Positions 49,926 to 60,461 of a stretch of 64,000 nt of DNA are shown here, one piece after another (position 1 is the stretch's first letter; the number at the start of each line of letters is the position of its first letter). The notes below the pieces were generated by a model, which saw only the letters and a program-made list of their open reading frames with translations, was not told where the DNA came from and made no database searches. This DNA comes from Pyxicephalus adspersus (lineage: Eukaryota > Chordata > Amphibia > Anura > Pyxicephalidae). The stretch spans positions 140,209,974 through 140,273,973 of the forward strand of contig NC_092861.1 in assembly GCF_032062135.1 (NCBI RefSeq), read 5' to 3'. The translations under genes and the position numbers were made by a program.

Positions 49926-49927
49926 TA

Positions 49928-50145
49928 GGCCCTGATTTATTAAAGTTCTCCAAGGCTGGAGAGAATACATTTTCATCAAAGAAGCTGGGTGATCCAGCAA
50001 ACCTGGGATGGATCTGGTCCAGGATTGAAAACATTTGCTAACAAATAACTAATGACTTTTAGGAAATCCATTCCAGGTTTGCTGGATTACCCAGTTTCAC
50101 TGATGAAAGTGTATTCTCTCCATTCCCTCCCCCCTTATAAAACAC
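49928..50145 (+). mobile_element. MITE family C
   Basis: The left end GGCCCTGATTTATTAAAG is followed by CTCCAAGGCTGGAGAGAATA. The inverted arms 49961-50012 and 50067-50119 carry GGGTGATCCAGCAAACCTGG and its complement. CTGGTCCAGGATTGAAAAC lies just inside. The right end is degraded. A shortened relative lies at 17937. Confidence 0.78.
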
Positions 50146-50149
50146 CTGT

Positions 50150-51650
50150 GGAAGGAGGTAGATATTATATTAACCTTTGCTACAGATTCTGTGGTGGAAA
50201 GGGTGATGTGATAGTCATTCCGATGAGAAATCAGAGAATGGTTAGCATTTAATAAATTAGGAGAAGATGCTGACGCACAGTGCTAGGAGGGTCTTCTCGG
50301 TGAGATTTTCAGTATTCTTCATTCCCCAAGATCTCACCAGAAAAAGGATGATGATACACTTAGCAATTAAAAAAAAAAAACATTTATGCAATACACAGCG
50401 CTGCATAGTAAGTTAGTGCTTTAAAAATAAAATGTAATTATAACATATAGTAAAACAGTATATTCTACATCAATTAACTTTTACATGTTTAAATTCTGCA
50501 AAAATATGAAAAAAAATCAATATCTGATTGTAGCTTTGGACAACATTGCTATTTCCTTTTATACTAGTTTCTTTTAAATAGGAATTTGCAATATCAAAGA
50601 CAATCTTTTTACAAGTTTTTAGATTCAGTATTTCAAGAATTCTGTGTTAAATGCAAAGTAACTATCTCTCCACGGAGGAACACATTTCACAAGATAGCTG
50701 AAATACAAAAGGGGTTTATGACGCTGGCCTTATCATATGGCGTGTTTTACATTCTTTAAAAATGTTTCTTTAAAATATTATTATCCTTTAAATGTTGTTG
50801 TAACACTTCAGAAAATCCAGTGGTCTAGAGGGAAGTTTAATGTTTGCTGTTCTGGGATCATTTCAATCCATGCATGGAAAGGGACAAAATCACTTTTAAG
50901 TCTGCCTGTAGGAAATCTACCTTGGCAAGTCGACAAGCAGAATTAGTTATTAAAGGCGTACCCAAGAATAAAGACACCTCTGTAAGAATACCACAAAAAG
51001 ATTTTACATTACCATGTGTAGTAGAGGAACAAAGAATGAAACAATGGAGAACAGATTTGATATGAAATTGCTGTGCTAATGGAATGCTGAGCTCTAAGCA
51101 GCTATAAAAAGTAATGTTGTTATGGATTCTTTAGAGTGTATTCATTTAAATGCAATTTCAGCAAGTGTCTGCATTTGTCTCAGCTTCTTTTAACGCCTTG
51201 AACAACAGCAATGAGATTTTGGGAGGGAAGGTTAGCATTAAAAGCCAATTGGACTTTGTGCGCACATGTGTTAAAAGTGACCAGAAAAAACAATTATGAG
51301 AACCAATTACTATGGTCCTTTTCTTTTACTGTCCAACACGCTGGGATGTTACTTTAAACAGCATATGTTGCTTACACAGTAGAAGTCAAAGATCTAGATA
51401 TTTTCTACCTTCTGTTTTCTACCCTTTGTTAGACAAAACTGCTTGCACAGAATTAAAAATCAGAACGTGGACCAATCACCAAAATCAAGAGCATACAACT
51501 CTTCTCTGGCTTTAAAAAAATTGTTAGAATTACAATTGGAGCACCCACATATGTGCAATGAGAGCAGCCCTCTTTTTTTCTTAGCAGGTTATGTCAGCCG
51601 ATCTCTCTCCTGCGCAGTGCAAGATGAGGTGATGTAGCCAGGAGAAAGTG
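50150..51650. other. Unique DNA with a partial L2 tail
   Basis: About 50388-50440 (CACAGCGCTGCATAGTAAGT, then TAAAAATAAAATG) resembles the end of an L2 tail. The rest shows no genes or repeat ends. Confidence 0.4.
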
Positions 51651-51654
51651 GAGG

Positions 51655-51774
51655 ATGGATGGATGGAGGAAGATGATGGCGCCAGGACGAAGAAGGATTA
51701 CAGGATAGCGCAGGATTCAATCCAGAGAAGTCAGGGTAAGTATGTTTTTGTAAAATTTAGTTCCACTTTAAGCT
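51655..51774 (+). mobile_element. MITE family D, 3' fragment
   Basis: GCGCAGGATTCAATCC followed by AAATTTAGTTCCACTTTAA matches the body and right terminus of the elements at 58673 and 59303. The left part is missing or unrecognisable. Confidence 0.5.
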
Positions 51775-52600
51775 AGTAGCACTGTTCCCAATCATGTTCA
51801 GTATACTGCAAATGAAAATAAACCTGCACCAATCTCACTCTGCGCATGCTCAGGTTCCCAATGATGATGTGACATCTGTTATCATTTTTATGAGATCAGG
51901 GGCCTCCGCCAGCACCCTGTGTAGATATAGGTATCCCCTCCTGGGATTGAACCAGGATTACCCTTCAATCCTTTTTGCCGTTGTAGAATGGAGGGGCAAT
52001 TTAAAAAAAAATTAAAATAATTTTACAAATATTTTTTGCCCACTTTATGATAAAAGTATAGACTTAGAAACATGTCAGACAAAGCAATATAGGACAGCAT
52101 TTTACTGGCAATGAGCTTCAGATCTGATCATCTTTATGATTGATGTTATTCTTAAACTCATTAGATGGCAATTAGATGATCAGGCAAAATGGGGCTTCCA
52201 ATGTTTTGTGGTTTCTGTAGCAGTCTGCTGGTACCCACATCCATGAGGATCTGGCCAAAATTCTCCAGGAAAGGATTATCTCATATCTTCGGGTTCCTTA
52301 GAAAGTATGCAGAGGCTTTTCTCTATTTATGAATTTATTTTCCTTGTTTTTATATGAAAGAAGGAATAGCAAAAGACATCAGATTTTTTTTTGTTTATGT
52401 CCCTTCTGGGGACATAAACCCTTTTCCTCTTTATGTCCCAGAAACCCAAGAGGAAGAGAAATTCCTAAAAATTGGAAAATCCTCTCTTGAAAAGTTATCA
52501 TAACAAGTTATCCATCTGAATATTTCCCCTCTCCTCATATTTCTGCATCAAACAAATGGATTTTCAAAACGTGTGTGTGTCCTGGAGATGATTGAGTAGT
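51775..52600. other. Unique DNA, nothing recognised
   Basis: No repeat or gene signal noticed. Confidence 0.35.
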
Positions 52601-52604
52601 AAGG

Positions 52605-53060
52605 ATGAATCTCCCTTATCGTCTCTCAAACCAAACCGACCAAAAGGTCTACTGTAACCTCCTCCTTTCTGGTATTCCACTAACCCGACTCTCTCCTCTA
52701 CAATCTATTATGAATGCTGCAGCCAGACTCATCCATCCTTCCCACCACTCTTCTTCTGCTGCATGTCTTTGCAGATCTCTTCATTGGCTTCCATTTCACC
52801 TTAGAATCGAATTCATCTCATGTGCTTTGACTTCAAATCCCTCCACAGTTCTTGTCCCCTATACTCACTGACCCAATAGTAAAATACCCCCCTAGTCACT
52901 TTCTTGGGTCCTCCAATGCCCTACTAAAGACTTTTCTAGAGCTGACTCTATGGATTGGTCTTCCTTGTCCAATTAGGCTTGCTCTTTTCACATTTAAAAG
53001 AGTCCTTTAAACCCATCTTTTCATATCTTTTCAACTTTGCATATTCTATCCAAAACTGCA
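52605..53060 (+). mobile_element. L2 LINE ORF2 C-terminal fragment, frameshifted
   Basis: The frame reads TDQKVYCNLLLSGIPLTRLS, LQSIMNAAARLIHPSHHSSS and CRSLHWLPFHLRIEF. This is the L2-clade region with D..Y-CN-LL-G-P, AARLI and SLHWLP. After RIEF a small deletion shifts the frame, so the 52605-52871 frame ends early. FKSL- and FK-like remnants continue in other frames to about 53050. Confidence 0.82.
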
Positions 53061-53434
53061 TTGATTCTCCACTAGAGAGGTTTTGCTTGAGTTCAAGTTC
53101 ACTGCCTTTATAAAAGACCCCTATGTGTGCAAATTACACCGACCACCAATAATTCACCTCATCGTTCTGGACAAATTGGGGTTCAGGTAAGGGAAGCAGA
53201 CAGGGTAGCATAGTATGACAGTTATGGATTTGTGACAGTTTTAAATTTAGGGCCCCCATCCCCATGTTCTTTGCTATGTAAGTGGTCCCAGGGGTCCCCA
53301 ATTTGCATGTTCAATTTATAGTCCTAGGAGCACCACTTGCTTTTGAAACTTAACCCTACTGTTGAATTAAAATGAACTGTGAGTGTCAGGTGACTTTAAG
53401 GGCATCATCTTCAAATCTCCCATATGGTTTAGCA

Positions 53435-53736
53435 CAGCGGTCGCTAACAGGTGGTCCGCAAGAACATTTTGGTGGACAGGAGAAGGACTCCGCCTGGGGG
53501 GGGGCGGGGGGCGCCGGGGGGGGGGGGGGGGGGGGGGGGGCCCCCCCCCCGGCGCACCGGCCGGTGCCGCGGATCATGTCACCCGTACAGATTGTAGGCT
53601 CAGGGCGGTGGCCAGGTTGTGTCTCTGGAGTAGGTGGGTTCTGGCAATATGACATCACTATGGGGGAAGTTCCTTCCCCTTTGAGTGACACACGGCTCCC
53701 GGTGCATGCGTGGTCCAAAAAGTTTGGCAACCACTG
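53435..53736 (+). mobile_element. hAT-type MITE, family B, inserted in tRNA-Glu
   Basis: Left end CAGCGGTCGCTAAC, right end AGTTTGGCAACCACTG. The body contains GGCTCAGGGCGGTGG, TTCTGGCAATATGACATCAC and CCCCTTTGAGTGACACACGG as in the 9750 and 22663 copies. The duplication is GTTTAGCA (53427-53434) / GTCTAGAG (53737-53744), 5 of 8, in the D-arm of the tRNA. Frames on both strands here (poly-Gly and poly-Pro) are artefacts. Confidence 0.83.
53497..53550. repeat. Poly-G/poly-C tract
   Basis: About 40 bases of nearly pure G with a few C interruptions are followed by about ten C. The other family B copies have only a short C run here, so this is either a local expansion able to form G-quadruplex or a sequencing/assembly artefact. 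Confidence 0.8.
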
Positions 53737-53799
53737 GTCTAGAGATTAGGATTCCTGGTTTTCACCCCCGCGGTCCGAGTTCGACTGCCAGTATGGGAA

Positions 53800-55645
53800 G
53801 ATTGTGTGTTTTTTTCTCCATTACTTTTTGAATTTTTCCTAATACTAAACAAACAAAATAAGAGCTAGAGAAATGAAATATTCTACGTTGCTCACTCTGG
53901 GATTTGCCACTTTGAAAGTGGCATATGGCCTAGGTTCCTAAAATGAGATAAGGGGTTGCAAAAAAAGAACTCCTATACGTGGGATTATCAACAGGGCTGA
54001 CATATATACCTCGTACCATTGATGCAGGCCCATCATTAAACTTTTGCCCTTTTATTTGTAGATACATTCATGTCCACAGGATATATGCAAAAACTTTTGC
54101 ATACACATTTAAAGAGGTTCCACTAAAGAGATACACAAAAGAGGCTACCCCATTGGCAACACTGCTTGATGTCCTTTTTTTTTAACCTCAAAACATGTAT
54201 TGGGTCAGATATCAAGGGGCACTTTTCATTAAACGAATAGCGCTATTCATAGATGAGAAAATATAAGCAAGAAGTGAGAGAGCTTGGTACAAGAGGCAAT
54301 TCATGACATGTGTCAAGATAAATGGCTCAAGAATAAAATTACAATTTTATACTGTATAGTAATTAATAGCATAACAAATAACATTTCATAGTTTGCAATT
54401 CATTGACTGTAAACTGTTTGCACTCAGAAACAATGTATATGTTTGTTTAAAAGAACACATATCACATATCGAGGCTGATCTAAAACTCTGGAAAAAAAGC
54501 TAAAAACACAGATGAAATGCAATTATGTGAGTTTAATTTTATTCTTAAATTCTGTGCCCTGCCATGCAATACAGCTGCATCTAGCAGTGCAGGAGACCTC
54601 TATTGATCTGCTGCAATCATTTATAGGCCTTGTTCCTACCTAGCTTATGAATGAACACTGAAAAGAGAAGTGGCAAACTGATAAGCTCATCACACTTCTC
54701 TGTCTATCAGCCTGTTCCATGTTGGCACATAAGCACTGCATTACAACTGACGGTTTCTATGTGCTTTTTTTTTTTTCCTAGAGAAAGTTCCGGATACCAA
54801 GTGAAAAATTAAGCAACACATTGGTATGTTAGTCTCAGACCCCTTGCTGCACCACTTTTCCTTTCCTTCAGAAATCATTCTGCCTCCTTCATCCTTTATG
54901 CTCCAGTGACCTTCCTGTGTCCATAACCTTTTGTGCTTCAGTAAAATGTTTTACCCTCCTTGTTTTGTGACCCTTGTTCATCAGTGGCCCTTTCTGACTC
55001 TGTGATCCGATACCCCTGCATAAGTGTCTTTCCAGTTACTGAGTTCTGCTTATGTCTAACCAGGCTGGCTCACTATCTGCCCCCACCATCAGCCTGTCCC
55101 AGGATCTGGTATTACCTGTTGCCTTATCAGCTACTTTTTGCACCAGTGAGTCAAAGGGCCAGATCCTGGTACATTCACCAGTACACTCCATCATTGTGGG
55201 GCGCTGTGGTGAGATTCTAGTGAGTGTGCTTAGACTTTGTGCCCATGCTAGGACCTAAAATCTGTACTGCACAAACCCTAAATGCTGTTTACTTTGTTCG
55301 GGGGGCAACAATGCTGCACTGCTCCTGATTCCAGAGCAGAGTTGTCACTCTTATGTAGGATGTGCCCCCGTCCACTCAAATGAGATTGAAAACTGTCCTT
55401 GGGGGTGTGGCTTTAAGCATTGTTACTGCTGATTTGCAAGCCTGTAGCCTATCAGCACCCAGCCATACCTAGACCCACCCAACGCATTCTGGATTGGCAG
55501 AACTGATGGTGCTCCTGAAACCTTCCGCACTTTCTGGAAATCAGATCACGTGAGACATATTTGGAGTAGGATTTAACTTACAGAGAGTAAAGGATTTTTT
55601 TTCTTTACAAATCTTGTATATCACATAGTAACTGGATGTGGTATT
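53800..55645. other. Unassigned DNA, possibly old transposon sequence at 54950-55570
   Basis: 54950-55570 is richer in GC and pyrimidine-rich phrases than its flanks and looks like a decayed LTR or other repeat, but I recognise no terminus. 53801-54940 is AT-rich with a poly-T run at 54174 and nothing else recognised. Confidence 0.3.
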
Positions 55646-55652
55646 TGTTTAA

Positions 55653-55825
55653 CCTTCCTAGCAGTAACCCCAAGTGTGACTCGGGGTAGAAAAAAGTTGC
55701 TAGAAGCGGTAACCCCGAGTCACACTCGGGGTAGGTAATCCTATGGAAGTAATAGTAAATACAGCGCTTACAATGTACCGCTTTTAGACATATAAAACCG
55801 GAAAGAAATGAACCGCTCAAACTGT
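55653..55825 (+). mobile_element. piggyBac-like MITE, internally deleted
   Basis: TTAA (55649-55652) precedes CCTTCCTAGCAGTAACCCC. Then CCGAGTCACACTCGGGGTAG forms a small palindrome, followed by a jump to CGCTTTTAGACATATAAAAC and GAAATGAACCGCTC. That tail matches 13284-13318. The right TTAA is not preserved. Confidence 0.7.
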
Positions 55826-55854
55826 CCTTCAGGAACCTTTAGTTATACTTTAAA

Positions 55855-56115
55855 CAACATTGTCCTCTCCTCCTTTGTCATTGTTTGTACCTGTCCATCA
55901 TTTTGCCTATTTTTTTTTTTAAACATTTTATTTTTATTTTTAACACATTAAAACAGTGCAGAACAATATTGTAAACTAATCAAGGGGAGTAGGGGGAAAT
56001 ATTCAGGGGACATCAGAGGAAATGGGGGGGTCAAAATGCAACCCCTATTTAATGTACAACGCTGTGTAATATGTTGCCGCTATACAAATACTTTTTATTA
56101 ATAATAATAATTTTG
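55855..56115 (+). mobile_element. L2-type tail with a nested insertion
   Basis: The tail begins TTGTCCTCTCCTCC and stops near CCTGTCCATCATTTTGC. About 130 bp beginning with a long poly-T are inserted. The tail resumes with TGCAACCCCTATTTAATGTA and ends CTTTTTATTAATAATAATAA. The insert looks like an antisense retroposed fragment with a poly-A tail. Confidence 0.68.
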
Positions 56116-56119
56116 AAAA

Positions 56120-57580
56120 ATGTTGCATGACACAAATTTTTGAGCAATGCTCTATGGAAATCTAAAGCATCCAGAATCTGAACCAGACACTCCCTTCTTT
56201 TCTTCTGAAGGGTGGCTTCCGTACCGGGGCACTGTTTCTTTTCAACATTTGGAGCTAAATCACGAGGTTATTGCAATTCCATCAGTCGGCATATGCTTAA
56301 TTTCCTGTGCATCCTCGGTAGAGCAGAGACTGGGGAACACAGAAACCCAGCTTGGACTATTTTCTCACATAGCAAGACAGGAAAAGAAGCTCTATAAGTC
56401 ATACAGCAGATGTAAACCATTAGGCTTTTTTTTTAGGTCTTGTAGTGGAACTGCATGAGATGATCCCTTTTTAACTTGAACCCGCTCTATGTTTTCTTAG
56501 ATCCTTCATCAGTCTCCGAGTGACCGTCTCTTTCTGTAACACCTTCGGTTTCACTACCAAGACCAAAAAAAATAATTCAGAACAGAAGTTACTTTCATTG
56601 TACGTGATTAGTAACAACGCCTGGTTAACAAGATAATAGCAATCAATAAATAAATAGCAACAAAGAATTAACAATTAAAAATGTTGTAGGTTTATAGGTA
56701 TTTTTTTAATTTAATTTTATTTATTTGATATAAAATAAATAAAAATGTAAAATATATTTGCACGCAGAATATAAAATACAGGCCCAAGGCAATTTCTACT
56801 TTAACGTGATTCCTGTACACAGCCATATTAATCATAATTTTTGTACAAAATTACACACTTTACATGACATACATATTATTCCAATAAAATTATTTTGTAC
56901 CATAACATTATTTAATAATTGTGGTCACAAAATACAGCAACATTGGTTTGTTGTGTTTTCTTTTATGTGTCTGTTATCCTTTGGCAAAATTTGGTTTCTA
57001 ATTCTTTACAGAAACTTTCCAGCCCAGTCTAGCTACCGGGAATAATTCTACTTTCCAGATCTATTCTTTTAGAAAAGCCCTGTTAACAAAAAACACTAAT
57101 TATTTATTAAAATAAGAATAATTGGAAAGTTTATACCTGAGGCATATAAATAAAAGATTTTCATAACAGTCTTTTCTGTTATTCCTTAAACTAAATTTTA
57201 ACTTTATTTTTGGCTGCATGTCATCTCTTTTAACCATTTCCTATTTTCATTCTTTTTCTTATATATCATTTATTTTCTTCATTGCGTGATTTTTACCAGC
57301 CTGGTCAGTCTATAATGAATGTGTTGCCAATATTATATTATATAAAGAAAAAAAGATCATATGGCTGGATATTCCTTTAAAAGTGTAAACCTTATTTATG
57401 TTCAGCATTTATGGTATTGTATCAATTATTAAAAAAATATTTATTATTGTTATATAGCTCAAAAGGCCAGTTTTCTAAATTTTTACAAGCTGTAACCCTT
57501 TGGGATGTGGTACCATATAATGGGCTTATGACATTTATCTCATCTATGTTTGACCATTACAAAATGTAGTATAGTATGCA
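56120..57580. other. Unique DNA, nothing recognised
   Basis: Includes the 103-codon frame at 56147-56458, which lacks domain features, and AT-rich DNA from 56640. No repeat ends seen. Confidence 0.35.
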
Positions 57581-57584
57581 TTAG

Positions 57585-57685
57585 ATTGTGAGCCCCTAAG
57601 GGACAGCTAGTGACATGACTATGGACTTTCAAAAGCAATGCGTAATATATCCGCAACATATAAATACTGTGTAATATTAATTATA
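57585..57685 (+). mobile_element. SINE 3' tail
   Basis: ATTAGATTGTGAGCCCCTAA, GTGACATGACTATGGACTTT and AATGCGTAATATATCCGCAA match the tail of the tRNA-SINE at 30050. The tRNA head is absent. Confidence 0.7.
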
Positions 57686-57689
57686 AAAT

Positions 57690-58670
57690 TAGTATGGCTT
57701 TTGCTTTAAGACTTTATGGACACCAAAATATTCATTTAATAGGTTTTTGTGCAGTACATCATTTTTTACTAACAATACTTCCAAAAGCATAAAAGGTATA
57801 CATTACCATTGTAATACAAAAATCATCTTATATCTGATTATAGGCTGTAAATATTAAATACAAGCATATTTAATAGGGTCTCTCAACCATTAAAGATCTT
57901 TGGTTACCACTATACAAATTAGTTTTGTTTTTCAATCATACTTTTTATTATTAACTAAAATAAGTAATATCTAGAGTACAATAATAAATATAAATAATAA
58001 ATAAAATAAACATAATTTATATTACAAAAATGATGCAATGGTTTATTTTTTACATACTTAGAATTATATATATAAATAACCATAATTAATGACTCAGAGA
58101 CATCCGAGGGAAATAAATCCCAGTTCTCCATGTTTTCTTTTTGTCAAACTTTGAAGCTTGGCTTGGGGTCCATTTAGTCTTGGGGCTCAGTCATAGATCA
58201 CTCTGTAACTTTAATGGGTAGTCTGAGCCAGCGTGCCTTTATGATTTATGTCCTAGGTTGCTCGCTTGCTCTAATATTGAAACCTTCTTGTGCTATGTCT
58301 AAGTTAAATAAACCATGTACAAGAGTTTTGTGTGACCGAGTGCAAACAGTTAAAGTGAATGGGGGAATATTATAAACTGCTGTTGGACAAGCACATGTTT
58401 AAGAAGGAAATGTGTCACTGTTTTTTTGGCAGTTGCAGTCCCACAGTGTACAGTACACACAGAGAACTATTTGATCCACACTCACAACACCTTTTGAGAC
58501 CACCCAAGCTACACTTAAGACTTAAGACACTGTACACATCCATGAATATGAGTGTAGAAGTTGTAACTATTACACTTTTTTTAACTTACCACATTTTCTT
58601 AGGCTTTCTCTTGCTTGATACTATTTATATTTGTAACGCCTCCAAGTTAATGTCTTGAAGTACGGTCCTA
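57690..58670. other. AT-rich DNA, nothing recognised
   Basis: AATAAATA-like low complexity around 57960-58080. The frame at 58359-58658 has no recognisable domain. Confidence 0.35.
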
Positions 58671-58672
58671 TT

Positions 58673-59096
58673 ACAGAGGAACTAAACCTAAATAGGAGAA
58701 AATTGTGAGCAGGCAGGTTTAATATTGCAGAAGCATCCCTTCTACAATTAAAGACATTTACACCTCTTTGCAATGTTTGTGAGCAGCTCAGTGTATGTAG
58801 TTGGCGAAGTTAGTTGCCGGGAATGAATGAACTCCCATGCACATGTGGGTAAGTTATGACAATCTGGCCTGGCCAAACAAGATGGCCAAGGATTCCAAAC
58901 TTTGAAGAGGATGGGGTGAAGATGCTAGCACCCCTGAAGTGTGAGGAGACATCAGCGTAATTAAAAAAAATTGCAATCAGGCAGGTATGTTTATTTTATT
59001 GCAGAAGTGGACATCGCTTATCTCTTTTGCAAAAATAACCCACCAGCTTGCAATTTTTTACTATTTAAGTTTAGTTCCATGCTAAATATATATTTT
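58673..59096 (+). mobile_element. MITE family D
   Basis: Left end ACAGAGGAACTAAACCTAAA, right end TTTAAGTTTAGTTCCATGCT. The internal motif GCAGGCAGGT...TTGCAGAAG occurs in two versions, near 58715 and near 58977. No coding capacity. Superfamily not determined. Confidence 0.7.
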
Positions 59097-59302
59097 ATAT
59101 TAAAGGATTTTACCTAAAGTTCCTATTTCAGACAAAACATTAAATTTTATTACGGATCTTGCTGGAATGTTAACATTCATTTATTACTATGATTAAAACC
59201 TAGGTGTGTTCTAATACCTGAGTTGGAGAATAAACTCCGCTTCACTTCACCTAAAATGCAAACATTGATTTTGATGAAACTCCACCTACACAGAAAGAAC
59301 AA

Positions 59303-59596
59303 CTTAAAGCAGAACTAAACCTCCACAACTCACCTATCCCTGTTCCATAGCAGGATGTCACCATCTTCCTTCTTTTCTTCATCCTAGAGACTTTCCGGAT
59401 TGGCCATGGCGGGATGATGTAATTTTCGTGCAGGATTTAATTCACTCCATGCACATACAAAGGAAGCCAGTTCTCCAGCGCAATCAGGCAGGTAAGATGG
59501 ATTATTGCAGAAGAGACATCACCTGTCCCTTTCTGCAACAACCACCTGCATGATCCTGGATGTTGCAAAGTGAGATTTTAGTTCTATCTAAAGTTG
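59303..59596 (+). mobile_element. MITE family D
   Basis: Left end TTAAAGCAGAACTAAACCTC, right end TTTTAGTTCTATCTAAAG. Internal AATCAGGCAGGTAAGATGG and TATTGCAGAAG match the neighbour at 58673. The two copies lie about 200 bp apart in the same orientation. Confidence 0.7.
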
Positions 59597-60164
59597 GCCT
59601 GAACTGAAAAAAAGTAAAGAACATCTACAAAATTTGCAAGCATCAATTACATGTATTCAGTACCCTGAAATATTTATCTTTCCTTTTGAAAGTCACCTTA
59701 ATATTAACACCTCTCGTGCTATGAGATCTAAATGCCTCATGATAGTGTCATAAGATTTGGTAAAATGACTGTTGCATTGCTAACTGTTCTTCTTGCTTGG
59801 ACCCACCCCTCTCACCATCTCCATTACATTCCAAGGGGGGTTTTGCAGTTCACCAGGGTACAAATCAGACATAGTCATCAACACTGCTTGAAGTTCAGGA
59901 TAGTTAGGATCTCATTGGATTCTGGAAGAACCAAAGGGTGTTTTTCTGTACTTGCAGCATTTTAACATTTTTAAGCAATTGCATCTGCAAGTACTTGCAG
60001 CATTTAAGGCATTTACCCAAACAATATTATTTGCTGGAAAATGGCTTTTCCCATGTACATGAGTGAAATTTAATTCCCTAATAATCAACTGTATTTGGAG
60101 GCCTTCACTTGCACAGTACATTTGTACTGTAGTAAAATGAATTAAAGAACGCTGACAGTAGGGC

Positions 60165-60305
60165 TACGTAAACACGGGCAATAATTGTTGTTGGAAAGGA
60201 TTTTCACGATCCTTACCAATGACAAAAGACTGCATGATGCTCTATGGAGAAGGGAGGGGGAGAACGACAGAGCAGATGACGAAACGACGAGCGATGTACA
60301 CGATA
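60165..60305 (+). mobile_element. Harbinger-like MITE, left half
   Basis: GGGCTACGTAAACACGGGCA, TTGTTGTTGGAAAGGATTTT and CTCTATGGAGAAGGGAGGGG follow the left half of the full copy at 35247. Similarity ends near 60305. The span 59600-60160 before it shows nothing recognisable. Confidence 0.65.
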
Positions 60306-60461
60306 TAGTAAATAGCATGAGTTAAAACACTTAATTAAATATTATTATTATCAATATCAACAAAGGACAATCTTTAGAATATAATGTGTGTATTCCAAGT
60401 TAACGATGATTACATTTTCCAAACTAAACTGTGGCTGATTGATGCAGTCCATCCCATAGAT

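Larger units (their letters stand above)
53418..53799 (+). pseudogene. tRNA-Glu(UUC)-like sequence interrupted by a hAT element
   Basis: 53418-53426 (TCCCATATG) is the 5' acceptor strand and start of a tRNA-Glu. The rest runs from 53737 (GTCTAGAGATTAGGATTCC) through CCTGGTTTTCAC, with anticodon TTC, and GTTCGACT to GTATGGGAA at 53799. Removing 53427-53736 (one 8-bp duplication plus the element) leaves 72 nt, the normal tRNA-Glu length, and the seven-pair acceptor stem TCCCATA/TATGGGA closes perfectly. Anticodon and T stems carry mismatches against the usual sequence, so the copy is degenerate. A TTTTTTT run at about 53809 resembles a Pol III terminator. Confidence 0.83.

Noticed and set aside
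53372..53749. Frames of 125, 89 and 114 codons with poly-Gly or poly-Pro
   Set aside because: Generated by the G/C tract within a non-autonomous hAT element.
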